DNA of 64,000 nt from Stemphylium vesicarium (taxonomy: Eukaryota; Ascomycota; Dothideomycetes; Pleosporales; Pleosporaceae), in contig QXCR01000008.1 of the NCBI GenBank assembly GCA_004380135.1, positions 452,024 to 516,023 of the forward strand, written 5' to 3'. A program made the position numbers and the translations under genes. The notes under the pieces were generated by a model. That model had not been told where the DNA came from and did not search any database. It was given only the letters and a program-made list of their open reading frames with translations. Below, in pieces: positions 22,589-35,268 of the stretch; the stretch's first letter is position 1; every line of letters starts with the position of its first letter.

Positions 22589-25500
22589 ATGGCAGTCACT
22601 CCGGTGAGTGGGGAATCAATTCATCCCTCCTTCACGTCACGCCATGGCGAGGCTAATGCGAGAACAGTGGCAGTTTCGGTTCTTCGACGTCTCGCAAGTC
22701 AAGCTCCCAGACGACGAGAGCTCCTTCCTGTCCGAGGTATGACCACAGCATCCTCCGCGCATACTGCATACATTTTCTCATGGGTATCCGTAGATTGGAA
22801 ACATCACGTGCATTATCTCCGGATCAGAGAGCATCTTCCTAGGCAGCGCTGATGGAGTCGTTCGCATCGTGTCGCAGGCCTTCAAGGTCGTGCGCACGTT
22901 CAAGGCCCATGACGCGGGCTCAATTACCCACATGAAGCAGGTCGAAGGCACCTCGCTCCTCGTCACCATCGCCGAAGACCTCTCCGACGAGCCAGTACTA
23001 AAAGTATGGGCCCTGGACAAGCTCGAGAAGAAGACGGGCATTCCGCGATGTCAGAGTACCCTCACCATTCACAACGGCCGCAAGCAGTTTCCCATATCTG
23101 CATTCGCCGCGCTCGACGACCTGTCGCAGCTGGCAGTGGGATTCGCAAATGGCGCCGTCACCGTCGTACGCGGCGACCTCATACACGACCGCGGCGCGCG
23201 ACAACGAACCGTCTTCGAATCGGAAGAGCCCATTACCGGCATCGAGTTTAGGGAAGGGAATATTACGACTTTGTACATTGCTACTACCGGCCGCATCATG
23301 ACGCTTGTGATATCCGGAAGGGGCCAAGGGCAGCCGGCGAAATCTCTAGACGAGTACGGCTGCGGCGTGGGTTGCATGGCGGTTGACAAGTCGTCGCGAG
23401 ATGTTGTCGTGGCTCGCAACGATGCAATCTACTACTACGGACAACATGGGCGCGGACCCCCATACACTTATGAGGGTGAGAAGAAGATGATCTCCGTGTT
23501 CAAGGACTATGTTGCCATCATCGCCCCTCCAAAGTCAAATGCGATGCCCCGGTCCAACCCTCTCAGAGCCTTTGGCGTTGGTGCCGCTGATGATGTCTTC
23601 AACACGTCCAGCTTCACCCTCCTCAACACGGAGCTGAGATTTGTTGCTCACCAGGAACAATTGACGTCGCAAGTCAAGGCCGTCATCTCCGAATGGGGTG
23701 ACCTCTTTGTCTTCACAATCGATGGAAAGGTATTACAACTGTTTCCTCTGAGACTTCTGAGCTAACAATGTTCAGATCTTCAGGTATCATGAGAAGCCTT
23801 TCGCACAAAAGCTTGACATCCTATACCAGCGGAACCTGTACGTTCTGGCAATCAACCTTGCCCAAAAGTCAGGGCTCGATTCTTCACAACAAAACATCAT
23901 CCTGCGCAAGTTTGGCGACTACCTGTACTCAAAGCAAGATTATGATACCGCAATGCAGCAGTACCTAAAAGCCATTGACAACACAGAGCCATCCCAAGTC
24001 ATCCGAAAGTTCCTCGATACGCAGAGAATACACAACCTGATAGAGTATCTGGAGGAGCTTCACGATCATCACAAGGCGACCTCAGATCACACCACTCTGC
24101 TATTGAATTGCTACGCCAAGCTCAAGGATGTAGAGAAGCTTGAGGAATTCATCAAGTCCCCCGATGACCTCAAGTTCGACCTCGACACTGCCATTTCAAT
24201 GTGCCGACAGGGTGGTTACTACGATCAAGCGGCTTTCCTTGCCCGAAAGCACGGGGAACACGAGCTGGTCGTCGACGTGCTGATCGAAGACTCGAAGCGG
24301 TATGCAGAAGCTCTAGCATATATTTGGCGGTTGGATCCGGAGGTGGCCTATTTCAACCTCATGAAGTACGCTACAGTATTGCTGCAGCACCTACCCAAGG
24401 ACACTACGCAGCTGTTCATCGATTACTACACCGGAAAATTCCGACCCAAGCAGGACGCTATCGTCATACCAAATGCTCCTTCTACTGGAGGAGGAGGAGG
24501 TATGAGCATGGGGCTAGGCGTCGCATCGAGCGCTGTGCAGAACCTTGCTGCACTACTACCCTTACCATATATGAACACGAACGCGTTGGCATCACCACCT
24601 TCGGGTGAACAGAAGAGCACCATGAGCCAAGCTCAGATTGTCGAAACGACCACAGATGAGCCAGCTCCCGAATATAAAGTGCCAAAACCACGCACTGCAT
24701 TCTCAGCCTTTGTGGATCACGCCCAAGAGTTCATAGTATTCCTTGAGGCCTGCATTGCATCCGAGGATCTCCGTCAAGACGACAAGGTCGATCTCTACAC
24801 GACTCTTTTCGAAATGTACCTACATACAGCATCCTCCAGGAAGGACGAAGAGCGACAAGAGTGGGAGAACAAGGCCAAGAAGCTCGTCGAAGGCAAAGAC
24901 ATACCCATAGACACATCAAACGTGTTACTCCTCTCCCACCTCTCCAACTTTCGCGACGGCGCCATCCTCGTTCGCGAGCAACAAGGCCTCCACTTCGATA
25001 TCTTCCGCTCCTACACAGCCGCAAAAGACACTCAAGGCGCCATCCGCGCGCTCCGAAAATACGGCCCGGAAGAGCCAGCCCTCTACCCGGCCGCCCTCGC
25101 CTACTTCACCTCGTCACCCGACATCCTGGCCGAAGCCGGCACAGAACTCGACTCAGTCCTCCAAAAGATCGACGAAGACGGCCTCATGGCGCCGCTCCAA
25201 GTCATCCAAACCCTCTCCACCAATGGCGTCGCCACAATGGGCATGATAAAATCCTACCTCAGCACGACCATTGAGCGCGAGCGCGCCGAAATCGCGTTGA
25301 ACAGACGCAACATCGAGACCTTCCGCAGCGACACATCCGCCAAGAAGCAAGAGCTCGAATCCCTCAACACCAAGCCCGCCGTGTTCCAGAACTCGCGCTG
25401 CCAGGTCTGCATGAAGGCGCTCGAACTCCCCGTCGTACACTTTTTGTGCAAGCATAGCTATCACCAGAGTTGTCTGAGCACGGATGAGGATGTGAATGAT

Positions 25501-25686
25501 GCCGATGTTGAGTGTCCGATTTGCAGTGGGAATAATGCTACGGTTAAGGCGATTCGGCGTGCGCAGGTTGAGAGTGCGGAGCGGCATGATGTTTTTCGGG
25601 AGGCGCTGCGGAGGGGCAAAGATGGGTTTTCGGTTGTTAGTGAGTGGTTTGGGAGGGGGGTTATGGGGGTGAATGGGTCGGAGTAG
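22589..25686 (+). CDS. VPS11: Vacuolar protein sorting protein 11 (HOPS/CORVET core)
   Basis: Core subunit shared by the HOPS and CORVET tethering complexes at vacuoles and endosomes (Pep5 in yeast). Exons 22589-22603, 22668-22736, 22794-23729 and 23776-25686 give 976 residues, normal for the family. The start exon is only 15 bases (MAVTP) and joins to WQFRFFDVSQVKLPDDE, the typical Vps11 opening. Residues to about 340 form the beta-propeller. The middle (about 350-700) holds alpha-solenoid/clathrin repeat sequence, including the conserved SQVIRKFLDTQRIHNLIEYL. A long helix near 830-870 precedes a C-terminal RING-type finger with Cys882/Cys885, His residues in KHSYHQSC and Cys920/Cys923. Three introns of 64, 57 and 46 nt restore the frame. 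The gene converges on PRP46, with 333 bases between their stops. Confidence 0.95.
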
Positions 25687-25876
25687 CATGGACGGGATGT
25701 ATGTGTAGATTATGACGTGCAACATATATGACTTTTGGATTTGGGCTTTATATTGCGATGGGCTTGTTTCTTGGTCCATGTGATGCACGTGTTAGCTTCT
25801 CTCACATTAATGATGGTAGTGGATCGGGGAGATGGATGTAAAAAAGATCTCGATTGACATCATTGGTATATCACCA

Positions 25877-25908
<32 letters not shown>

Positions 25909-26019
25909 CCTTGGACTAACTGATAACCCCCAAAACGATACTAATACATTCTTTCAACGCCCTTCAAAACGCCAGTGCTTCATGCAGATCCATTCCAAGT
26001 CCCCACCCCATCACCCGCG
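25687..26019. other. Convergent spacer VPS11 / PRP46 with CT microsatellite
   Basis: A short tail-to-tail spacer. A run of about 13 CT dinucleotides lies near 25883-25909. No gene. Confidence 0.7.
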
Positions 26020-27570
26020 CTAATACTTCCTCCTCCCAAGCGTCGGCTTCCACTCCAACGGATGCGTCTCCTCGGTCGCATTCTCATCCTGTTTCCAAAT
26101 CTTAATCGACTTATCGGACTCACCGGTAATCAGCCTAAGCCCCGTTTTGTCGAACGTCGAGCACATAACACCGGCCTCTGCCTCAAGCGAACCAGGCTGC
26201 GCAATACTCTCCGTATGCTGAAAGCGATGACCGGTTTTCCAATCATAAAACGACGCCTCACCATTATCGCTACCAGCAAACATGATATTATCCTCGTTAA
26301 CAGCGAGCGTATTGATAATACTCTCAACGGGAGCGAAATTCTGCATAAAGTCGCCGTTGGGGCACAGCCACTGTTTTGCGGATTGCGCGGAGCCAGACGC
26401 GAAGGTGAATTCTGTGGGGTGCGTGGCGAGCGCGCGGACGGATTTCTTGTGGTGCGTGAGCACCGTTCGTGTTTTACCGGCGACGAGGTCCCAGAGGCGG
26501 ATTGTGCTGTCCATGCTTCCCGAGAGGACTTGGGGCTCTGCTTCTTGGCATTGGATCGACGAGATGGTGCCCTTGTGGCCGCCGAGGACGTGGATGTTGC
26601 TGCGCGAGCGCATGTCCCAGACGCGGACTACGCCGTCGCGGCCACCGGTGCAGAGCACGTCGACTGTCGGGTGTAGCGAGAGCGAGTACACGCCACTGAG
26701 GTGGCCGTGGTAGTGGCGGATTACTTTGTTGGTTTCCAGGTCCCAGCACTTGACCATTTTGTCTTCGCCGCAGGAGAAGAGGTATGGGTGCCGTGGGCTG
26801 ACGGCGAGCCCGCGCACGGCGGAAATGTGTCCTGTGAGTGTGATTTTTAGTTGGCCGCTCGCGAGATCCCAGAGCTTGATTGTCCGGTCGGCGGCGCCCG
26901 TTGCGAACCATTGGTTTCCCGGCTCCATGGCTACTGATCGTACCTAGATGGTGTTAGCCGCTCCTATGCGTGCTCGTTGCCAGGATTCACTCACCCATCC
27001 CATGTGTCCGCTAATCACTGTCTTGACCTTCCATGGCGCATGCCAATCAGGCTTCGCTTGCTTCACCACGTCCTTCCTGACCAGCGCACTCGACGTCTGG
27101 TCTCGGTTTGGTGTAGGTCCTTGTGCGTTTGGTGCGGCGCCCTTGCCTCCAGCTCTTACTGCCAATTGCATCGACTGCGCATCCCGAGCCTTGTCGGCCT
27201 TGTCTGAGACGCCCTCAATCATCCTCTGCATCTTCGGGTCCGAGGCCTTCTCCTCGGCGTTCTGCGCCTTGATCTTCTTGCGCCGTTCGGCCGCTGTGGA
27301 TGCTGCGCTCGCCATCTTGGCTGCTAGGGCGGGCGGTAATTCGCGTACGTGCTCATATTCGTTGCGAATGCGCGATGCGACGCCCGCTTGGTCTGCGGCG
27401 GCTGACGGGGCTGGTGTGGTGGGATGTATCGAGAAGCTGCCGTTGGATGCGTGGTCTAACGCTGCCGATGAAGCGAAGTCGGCGGCAAATATCTCTCGCG
27501 TTCGCTTTGAGGACGACTTTACCAGCTGCTCGGCCGTGCTGGGAGGTCGCGAAGCTGCGGTCTCGGCCAT
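26020..27570 (-). CDS. PRP46: Pre-mRNA-splicing factor Prp46/PRL1, WD40 protein
   Basis: Component of the NineTeen complex-associated part of the active spliceosome, orthologous to yeast Prp46 and plant/human PRL1. Exons on the minus strand are 27570-26995 and 26943-26020, with a 51-nt phase-0 intron, giving 499 residues. The N-terminal 185 residues are helical and charged (LVKSSSKRTREIF opening, then AAERRKKIKAQNAEEKA). Seven WD40 repeats fill the rest, with repeated GH..WD spacing: GHISAVRGLAVSP, GHLSGVYSLSLHP, GHKGTISSIQC and so on. The C-terminus WKPTLGRRKY is typical. The start at 27570 gives the normal family N-terminus; an in-frame ATG at 27792 would add 74 residues of non-conserved sequence and is not chosen. 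Confidence 0.95.
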
Positions 27571-30241
27571 GATTGCGCGAAGCTGGGGAAGCTCTGGTTT
27601 TACTGAGGAATCGTGGAGAATACGAGATGGCGATTCGGGCGGGGGCGGTGAAAAGGGCTCACGTGTTGAGGCGTTGACTGATACTAGAAGCCAACAGCTC
27701 GTCGTGAACTTAGGATCGCGAACATTGACGGAAGTTTCACTAGCGCGACTGGCTGCCCAGATGAGCTGAACCGAGCTAGCGCCGAGCCCCATCTTATCTT
27801 ATCTCCTCCTTCGGTCTGGGCAGCCATTGCATCACTGGTACTCAGCCTTGAACCCTCGACTTTCACACATTATCGCATGTTTCTCTTCGGACTGGCTCTT
27901 TGCTTCGAAGCCCGACGTGCTTTTGTGTGCGGTGCTCTTTGCTGACTCCAACAAGACAACATCACCCTCTTGTCACTGCCATCCTCCTCTCGAACTAGAC
28001 CAGGCTCGCATACTTCAACCCGGGTGATAACCAAAAAGTACAATATATCCACCGAAAAAGGATGATCACGGATTGCACAGACTTGATGTCTCGCTTGGTA
28101 ATTGAACATTATCGAGGCAAGGCTATTTGTTATCTCGTTATCCTCATGAGCCTTCAACGTACTTTAGCCGTCTGATCTTCTAGGAACACAGGGTATTGTA
28201 TCAATATGCTCTTAAATTGCGGGAGAATAGGAGTATCTCATGAACTGGAGTACTAAGCACAGGATTCAATCATTTGACTTTCTGTGCGAGGATACAGAAT
28301 TGTACAACTCGACGTCCACGCATGCAAGACAAACCTCAAGATGCAGGTACTCCAATCCAACCGAATCTTCGACACATGTGAAGATCGAAAGATGCGTACA
28401 AAAGATGAAGCACTACCAGGGAGGAATTCGAGGCTGGAAGGTCCAGCCATCTTGTTGGGAATCCGAGTAGGTTCGCCATCACCTCCTGCATAAAAGCGCT
28501 GTTGGAAATCGACAAGGAATTCATCGCCACTCGCAAAATAGACCCTCGCACCAGACTTGGAGAGCTCGCATATCCGTACGTACAGGCTTCTAGGACCTGC
28601 ATGGATACGGGCCGCGCGCCGCTGTCCAGTCGCTGTCCAGACTCTGCGCCAGTGCGGCACAAGATTGAGTAAGCGGCCGTCTCGCCTGTTGGGATGCTGT
28701 TAATTAAGTCAAAGCGTACTTTACGACACCCCATGGCCTGTCATCGCAGAATCAGATCTGGCCAGAGACTGCAGCAGCTGGCAGCTGTCTTGCGACTGCC
28801 TTTTCCACGGTCATGGCCATGGAAAGAATGCTTGTTTCCCCAGATTTGCCGGGTTCTCCGCTCTACAGCTCCGTGTCACGACATGTCATGCGTAAGAGCA
28901 GCTGAACAGTGCAGATACAAGCACATGCTGCCGAGGAAGTCGATGCCATACGCAGCCCGAGCCGTCAGATCCTTCCAGAGCAGGAAGCTGCCTCCGCATG
29001 AAAATGACGCAGGAACGCCCGAACCTTGCAGGCCAGTAATCCCGTGGCAGTCGATCTTAAGCTCGACTGCGGTGTAGCGAGGGAAGAGCAGGCTCACCGT
29101 TTTCGCTGAGAGCTTTTCAGAATAAAAAACATTTTGCGAACGCATGCAGGTACGGCAAGCCCGCCAGACTCACGCCACCCAACCGAGTTGCCCGGCTTCC
29201 TTCGCACAGCGGTGGGCATTCGGATGACACATCCGGACGGGTGGTGGGCCAGGTCCCTCGCGTCTTCTGTACGGCTTAGCCAAAAAGAATGAGCATGGGT
29301 TGTCCCCGGACTTATGACCAAGAAGGGGTTCACATTTGCGGGGTTTACAACAGCGGATTCAGCGCCAGAATATTGATTCTGTTGTCTAGCCCGGCACATG
29401 CAGCTCTCCAATCGCCATCGCATTGCGTACCCAATGTGTTGGTCGACGTCGGATTCTTTGTTCACCACTTCATCACGACCTGCATAGTTGGCGCTGCGTT
29501 TCAACAAGAAAGCACAGCTTCCAAGACTGCCCCGGATTTCCCTCGATTGGCCCTAATCCTGGAGCGGCTAATGTCCGGGCCACAGCCGCACGACTACCAA
29601 TGAACGGCTGTCTCTAGCGTTTGAGGCACGGGGCTTGGCACTCTAACAAGTCTTTTACCCCTGTCCAGTGCGCGAGTTCGCTGTCGCCGCGACTTTTCTA
29701 ACCTCATGGCAAACCAATGGCATCCAATCGTCGCATGGCCGGTTTCTCCCTTGTCTCAACACAATAACACGCACCTTGCTCGTGTGCCCGCCTGCTGGAA
29801 CAATGAATCTTGAGGCTAACGCGGCGAGACAACCCTTTCAGTCTTCTCTCGATTATCCATGACTTGCTGATCGTGCACGGCGCCTCTATCCGTTACAAAT
29901 AAACTTCGCCACCCCTTCCAAGTCCAATATAGCCGCGGCTAGTAGTTAGTCTGGGGTAGGTTCATCAGGCGTTACCACATCCAGCAATACCTCCAGGGGC
30001 TTTTCGACGATCTGGACGGAGGCAAGAATCCACATGTGACGAAGGGCACTTGTGTGGAGCCAGAGTCCACCGGTGTGCCAACCAGTTCCTTGTTTGGACA
30101 TGGGGCGCCTCATGGTCGACGTCGTATAAAAAGCCTTTGATAGCCTCTTGTTCGTCGACCTCTAAGCTCCACTGTCGTTATACACACACCGTCAACTTTC
30201 GCTATATCGATCCCTGCATCAATCCCCAAACAACCGCAAAA
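27571..30241. other. 2.7-kb stretch without a supportable gene
   Basis: It holds the PRP46 promoter at its left and the CFEM-gene promoter at its right. Between them all frames are short and featureless. A TATA box for the CFEM gene is annotated separately. Confidence 0.55.
30125..30131 (+). promoter_or_regulatory. TATA box of the CFEM gene
   Basis: TATAAAA lies 111 bases upstream of the CFEM start codon, followed by a pyrimidine/CA-rich leader ending CAACCGCAAAAATG, a good fungal start context. Confidence 0.7.
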
Positions 30242-30904
30242 ATGAAGAGCTTCACCATCGCCTCCTTCGTCGCCTTGGCCGCTGTTGCCAGCGCCCAGCT
30301 CGACAACATCCCCGAGTGCGCTGTATGTCTATCCCACGTGATGCATCTCAATTCTTGACGAACCTTTACTAACATCACCTAGCTGACCTGCTTCGTTGGC
30401 CCTCTCACCAGCGACGGCTGCGAGTCTCTCACCGACTTCGAGTGCCACTGCAAGAAGGGTGACACCCTCCTGGCTTCCGTCCAGCCCTGCGTTGAGGGTG
30501 CCTGCTCTGCCGATGACCAGGCCGCCGCCATCTCCGCGGTCGAGTCCACTTGCAAGGCTGCCGGTGTTCCCATCACCATCCCCGACAGCAGCGCTGCCCC
30601 CGAAGTCAGCTCCGCCGTCGAGACTGTGACTTCCGTCATCTCTTCCGCCGTTGAGACCGTCAGCTCCGTCGTCTCTTCCGCCGAGGAGGAGACCTCCGCC
30701 ATGATGACCTCCACAATGGAGATGTCTTCCACTATGGACATGGCCTCTTCCATCACCCCGGTCCCCATGCCCACCGTCAACGGCACCGACGCCGTCAGCA
30801 TGACCCCCAGCGCCTCCATGTCGGAGTTCACTGGTGCTGCTGCCCAGGCTACCCACGCTGCTGGTATCATTGGTGCCGCTGCCCTTGCCATGCTTGCTTT
30901 GTAA
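30242..30904 (+). CDS. CFEM-domain GPI-anchored surface protein
   Basis: Predicted secreted, wall- or membrane-attached protein; CFEM proteins bind haem in some yeasts and act in host interaction in some plant pathogens. Exons 30242-30322 and 30383-30904 (60-nt intron, CTAAC branch) give 200 residues. The signal peptide is residues 1-18 (ends AVASA). The CFEM domain has all eight cysteines: 26, 30, 40, 48, 50, 63, 68 and 84, with Asp45 in DFECHC at the usual haem-ligand position. Residues 95-175 are a Ser/Thr/Val/Met-rich low-complexity stalk. The end is a small-residue site followed by a hydrophobic tail (AAGIIGAAALAMLAL), as for GPI attachment. Codon use is strongly C-biased, suggesting high expression. 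Exact role cannot be read. Confidence 0.94.
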
Positions 30905-32366
30905 ATAAATACCACCATGTCGATAAAAAAGACATGCATATGACGGGCTGATGTACCTATGGGTTTGAGATGTAATGAATGGGTTTGGTGATGGGACTAG
31001 GGACATTTGTATACCACGTGCACCTGGCACATAAAACGAATAATCGAAATACCCTTTAATTCTTGCGCGCTCCTGCGCTTAAACGGATCTTGTTTATATG
31101 CATCTGGCTAGTTGGTGATGATGTCTTGTGTGACTGCGTGTATATATATATATCTCTCTCCCTTCTTGGTCCCTCTTTCTCATTCTTGTTCATCGCTACA
31201 CTTTTACCAATTCCACATCTGCATCAGTTCTTTCACCTAGTTGCTCTCGCCTTAGCTCAGCACAACCGCACCATCACGCTTTCATCTCCACCACACTATC
31301 TACTTCGTATAACTTTCTTCTCTGTCGTGCTTTCTCCTTTCCTCTTTCGCTTTCCCTATCGCTTCGCCAAAGTTTCCCCTATGCCGTTGCTCATCGCAAG
31401 GCTGCACGTAACCGACAAACACACACTATATACCACACTACGACTAGCCAAGTGGAACACTTTTACATAATTTCCGAGACTATCGACTGTTGGGATTGAG
31501 ATTGAGTTGCTTAGTTATCCAGTAGCGGCATAAGAATCTGCGTGGAAGACTATTGTTTCTGTATGTTTCACGCTAGGTTAGCTAGAGGAGTTTGAGAGTG
31601 AGTTAGTTGGGTTAGTCGGGGCTAGTGTGGTAGCGTTGGGGCGGGAGGTTAGGCGGTGATGGTGTCGTGCTAGTGGGATATAGCTGTTGGACGTGCTAAC
31701 ATACTCCTCATCGCTTGTACATCTTTCTTCCACGTGCTGCAATTGATGGGCATGAGACCAGCGTTCCTTGAGGCGTTGGTACTTCTGGCATTCATGGTAT
31801 GCAGATGCATAGAGCGAGGAATATCATCAATGGGAAGTTGATATTCACGGTGAGGCGGAGACGCAGCATCTTGGTCGTAGTTGACGTATGCGGATCTCTT
31901 GGTCCCCTGAAACTCTACATACGGCCGAGGGACGCGTTGATTCGACTTCTACCCCATGCAGGGCAGGTAGTTGTTTGCGCAATCTGCATGTTTCTTCCAT
32001 ATGCTGGCTGTTCATTCCATGAGCAAGTCATGATTCAACCACGAGGCATACAGCACTTTAAGATCAATCACGCTTTCCACCCCCCGGGATGACCTCCATG
32101 GTAAGGATGTGGATCGACTTGCTATACCCCGCTCATAGCCCCCCCCCCCCTCCGCCGAGAAACCCTCAGCAAGCTCGCCGTTTACTTTTAGTTATATGAA
32201 TGAAATTCGGAATTGCCGTTCCAACGGTAAGCATGGGGTTTGCACAACTCATTGGAGAGTGAGACTATGACACCACTGTTACAGCAACGTCGATAAGGTA
32301 GCGACAAAACAGTCTAAATATAGATAACCGGCAAAGAGATCGTGTGTTTTGATCTAGCTACACGGT
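30905..32366. other. Spacer CFEM gene / tyrosinase, low-complexity tracts
   Basis: Tail-to-tail region. A TA-rich then CT-rich run lies at about 31139-31160, followed by pyrimidine-rich DNA to 31480, and a 12-base C run at 32139-32150. No gene is seen. Confidence 0.55.
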
Positions 32367-33737
32367 TTACATGTAAATGTAACAGAACGGACCGCCAAGC
32401 GAGCTCATCGCATTAGTCATTGTAATGTTCTTGAACGTATCCTGGAGCATGGGACCGAGGGTCAAGGTGTCGTTCAAAGTACCGTTGCGGCTGGGTGGCG
32501 AGTTCAAAAAGGTGACTGTGCCGGCGATTGCATTCCTCCGCTTCTCGACTTCTTGGTTTTGCCAGATCCACCATGTTCGGTCGATCATAGCGTGGTGGAA
32601 ATAGAAAGCCTGGGTGGTGATGCGTCAGTAGATGCTTGGTATATGTATAGGTGGGATGAACACAGAACTTACCGGGTCGGAAGGAGAGTTGAAAAAGTCA
32701 GAACCAGCGTCTCCACCAACGGTGTAGTGTCCTGCACTGTGAACGCCAAGATATCCGCTGGGGAAGTCGCCTTGCATGCGAGTTTGGAAGGTTCCAATGT
32801 CCTTGCTGGTCTCAATGAGGTCCGTGATGACTTCATCTCTGGAATAATGAGCAGCATGCTTGTTCAAATCGCGGCTCAAACACCTCGGATTGTATCCCAA
32901 CCCATCTTCTTGTGGGTTTGGCTTGATGCCCTTGGCCTTGGTCTGGATCGGCCCAATAGAAACGGTCCAGTTTGCAAGAGGGCCAGAAACACAACCGCCT
33001 CCACTCCCAGCTGGAAGTTTGATAGGGCAGGTGAGTTCTTGGGGGATGCAAGTGTAATTCCTTCCCGGCACATAGGCTCCGCCGTCAGATATACTAGTAT
33101 CGCTGCCGTCGAAGAGAGGTGATTTGGTGGGGTCCTCCTGCCACCACGCCCAGTTGTAGTATGGAAGGTAGCCCTTGTAGCCACATTCGTTGCGCAATAA
33201 CTGCTCGTAGGCCCAGATGTAGTAGCGATGCCATGCGAGAAAGTTGGCCTGCTTGAAGTTAGCAAATGAAGTAATTTCTCGTGGTGTCAGTGCAGCTCAG
33301 TTGAGTCGAGCGTGTATGAAGGGATAATGGCTGTTATTACCGTTCCGTGAACCGAATAGGTTTGTAGGACATGCGTGACAACAAAATCGTCGAATCGACT
33401 CCTTGCTCCTGGCGCGACTGTAGCTGGCGTGAGGGCGGGCTTGGAGTGAAGACACTTGATGGCGTCAATGTAGTTCCGCCTCTCCGGCTTTGTGAGTAGC
33501 GACCTATAGGCATGAGGATCAGGATAGAGCACTCGAGAGGCTAGGACAAAAGACATACCACTCCTTTCGAACTGCTACGTTCTCCAACGTGCATTGACCA
33601 GGGCTGGGGTAGCCATTCTTTTCTACATCGTTTTTAAGGTTCTCTTGTCCAAGAGCGGCCAGTTTGTCGTACTCTGTGACTTTGAATGCACTAGCACTCC
33701 CGGCAAGCACTACGGCTGCAATCTCAAAGAAGCGCAT
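32367..33737 (-). CDS. Secreted short tyrosinase/catechol oxidase-like protein
   Basis: Type-3 copper oxidase acting on phenols. Exons on the minus strand are 33737-33559, 33503-33341, 33248-32673 and 32609-32367, giving 386 residues. A signal peptide occupies about residues 1-17 (VLAGSASA). CuA ligands are likely His104, His112 and His121 (YSVHGTANFLAWHRYY, with the H-x8-H spacing). CuB ligands are His284 and His288 (GVHSAGH) and His311/312 (FYFHHAMIDRTWW). There is no Cys two residues before His112, so the Cys-His thioether of many tyrosinases is not apparent. The protein ends shortly after the copper core and lacks the C-terminal lid of melanogenic tyrosinases, like the short secreted fungal forms. 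The exon-3 acceptor has a three-base alternative (33251). Whether it hydroxylates monophenols is unknown. Confidence 0.93.
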
Positions 33738-35268
33738 TTTGCTATGAGGAACGGTGAATGGTGCTGGGTATTGGCATGTAAAGGGCCAGCTGTCAGAAGG
33801 AAACCCGGAAGGTAGAACAGATATCTATGTCTCATCTGATTTTCTCGTGAATGATCTTGGCTTCATATACGTTTACTGTTCTCTTCGCTCTTGGCATCAA
33901 GATCCCCTGCACGCGGCAATGCGAGCAATATGCATTACCGAACCAGAAAAGAACGCGACCAGCTCATCTTTCCCATACTATGTCGCAATTTAGATGCTTA
34001 GATGAAGCCCCGTAGGATCAGTGGCGGCTCTTGCGATCAACAACTGGATCGAATTTCGGCACATTGATCCAGCGAGGGTAAGATGGATACCGCTTCTGCG
34101 AAATTGGCCACTCGGATATTAGAAACTTCACCCGCAAACCCTGAAGGTTGCACTGCCGCTAGCCAGATGTACATGCAAGATGGGAGGCTTTCCTGAGGGT
34201 CCCATCTTCATCCATGTCTTCCCCCCCGTCGCACATCCGTAAATGAAAATTATAATCTGTGGCTGGCGCGGTCTGAAGTGTAAGCTGCTAGGGGCAAGTA
34301 CACCGACAATGCCAATGCAAGGCTTCGGCTTCTGCTTGTACACGTGAAAACGAGTGAGAAGGACGTATTGAGTCGGAGTGTGTGATCCGCGGAACAGTCC
34401 GCAACCGCGCCGCAATACCAAGACGCTAGGAGGACAAGGCGACTCGGACGTCGAGCCGCATCTCTCATCCTTCCCAAGTTCCTTCCCTTGCCACGACCAT
34501 CGCTTCTCTGTTGCAACCACATGAGACTTGAGGCTCCGGACGCCTCCAATTGCTGTTACTATTGATACAGACTTACTCTTAGCTCTACTCCCAGTTCCGC
34601 TCGTATGGATACTGCATTTCAACAACCGCAATAAGATCATCCTGGGCATATATGCGTTTTGGCTCTAGGGCTGTTCGCAGGTGTCACCGCCATTATCAAG
34701 TGTGAAAAGCAGAAGACCGCCATCTCCGACCCCAATTCGTACATACACGATACCTTTAGCATGTGGAAGATGACGAAGTACCTTTGGATGAATACGGAAC
34801 GACTGACTATTCAGTGGAGGTTTCTTCGGGTCTGTCTAAGCGGCCAGGGGACGATAAGGACAGCCGCTATAGCGTGCGGGAACTTGAGCCAAACATTATC
34901 CTTGTCGAGGAAAGGTGGCGCGTTAGCTAAGATACGGGCCGGCGGATGCAGTTTGCGGGCGAGTGAGTGGAAGGGATATGCATGTATGAGTTTTTCAGAC
35001 TCTCGGCGCCGTGTAGTTGTGAATCGATCAACATGATAGCGAATCTCCAGCATTGGTGACATGACATCTTGGGGGAAGGCTGCAAATGGCGATGAACAGC
35101 GATGTGTAGACGATACAGGCGATGTCGAAGTCGTACCTGGTGAATACGAAATACGAGAGATCGACGTCAGTGGCCTAAGCTCCGAAAGTGGGCTGTCCAG
35201 AACACCAAGCCTCCCGCATCTCCAGCCATCGCACCCAAGATGCCGAACCGGGCGCCGCCAGCACGATT
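33738..35268. other. Divergent spacer tyrosinase / MDM1
   Basis: Holds the promoters of both neighbours. No frame inside it has recognisable features. Confidence 0.55.

Noticed and set aside
27571..27792. Upstream in-frame ATG (27792) extending PRP46 by 74 residues
   Set aside because: The extra sequence is not family-like; the ATG at 27570 gives the normal N-terminus, so the upstream part is taken as leader.
30329..31030. 233-codon Gly/His/Asp-rich frame opposite the CFEM gene
   Set aside because: Its composition follows directly from the Ser/Thr-rich stalk read in antisense; the CFEM gene has signal peptide, eight cysteines and a TATA box.
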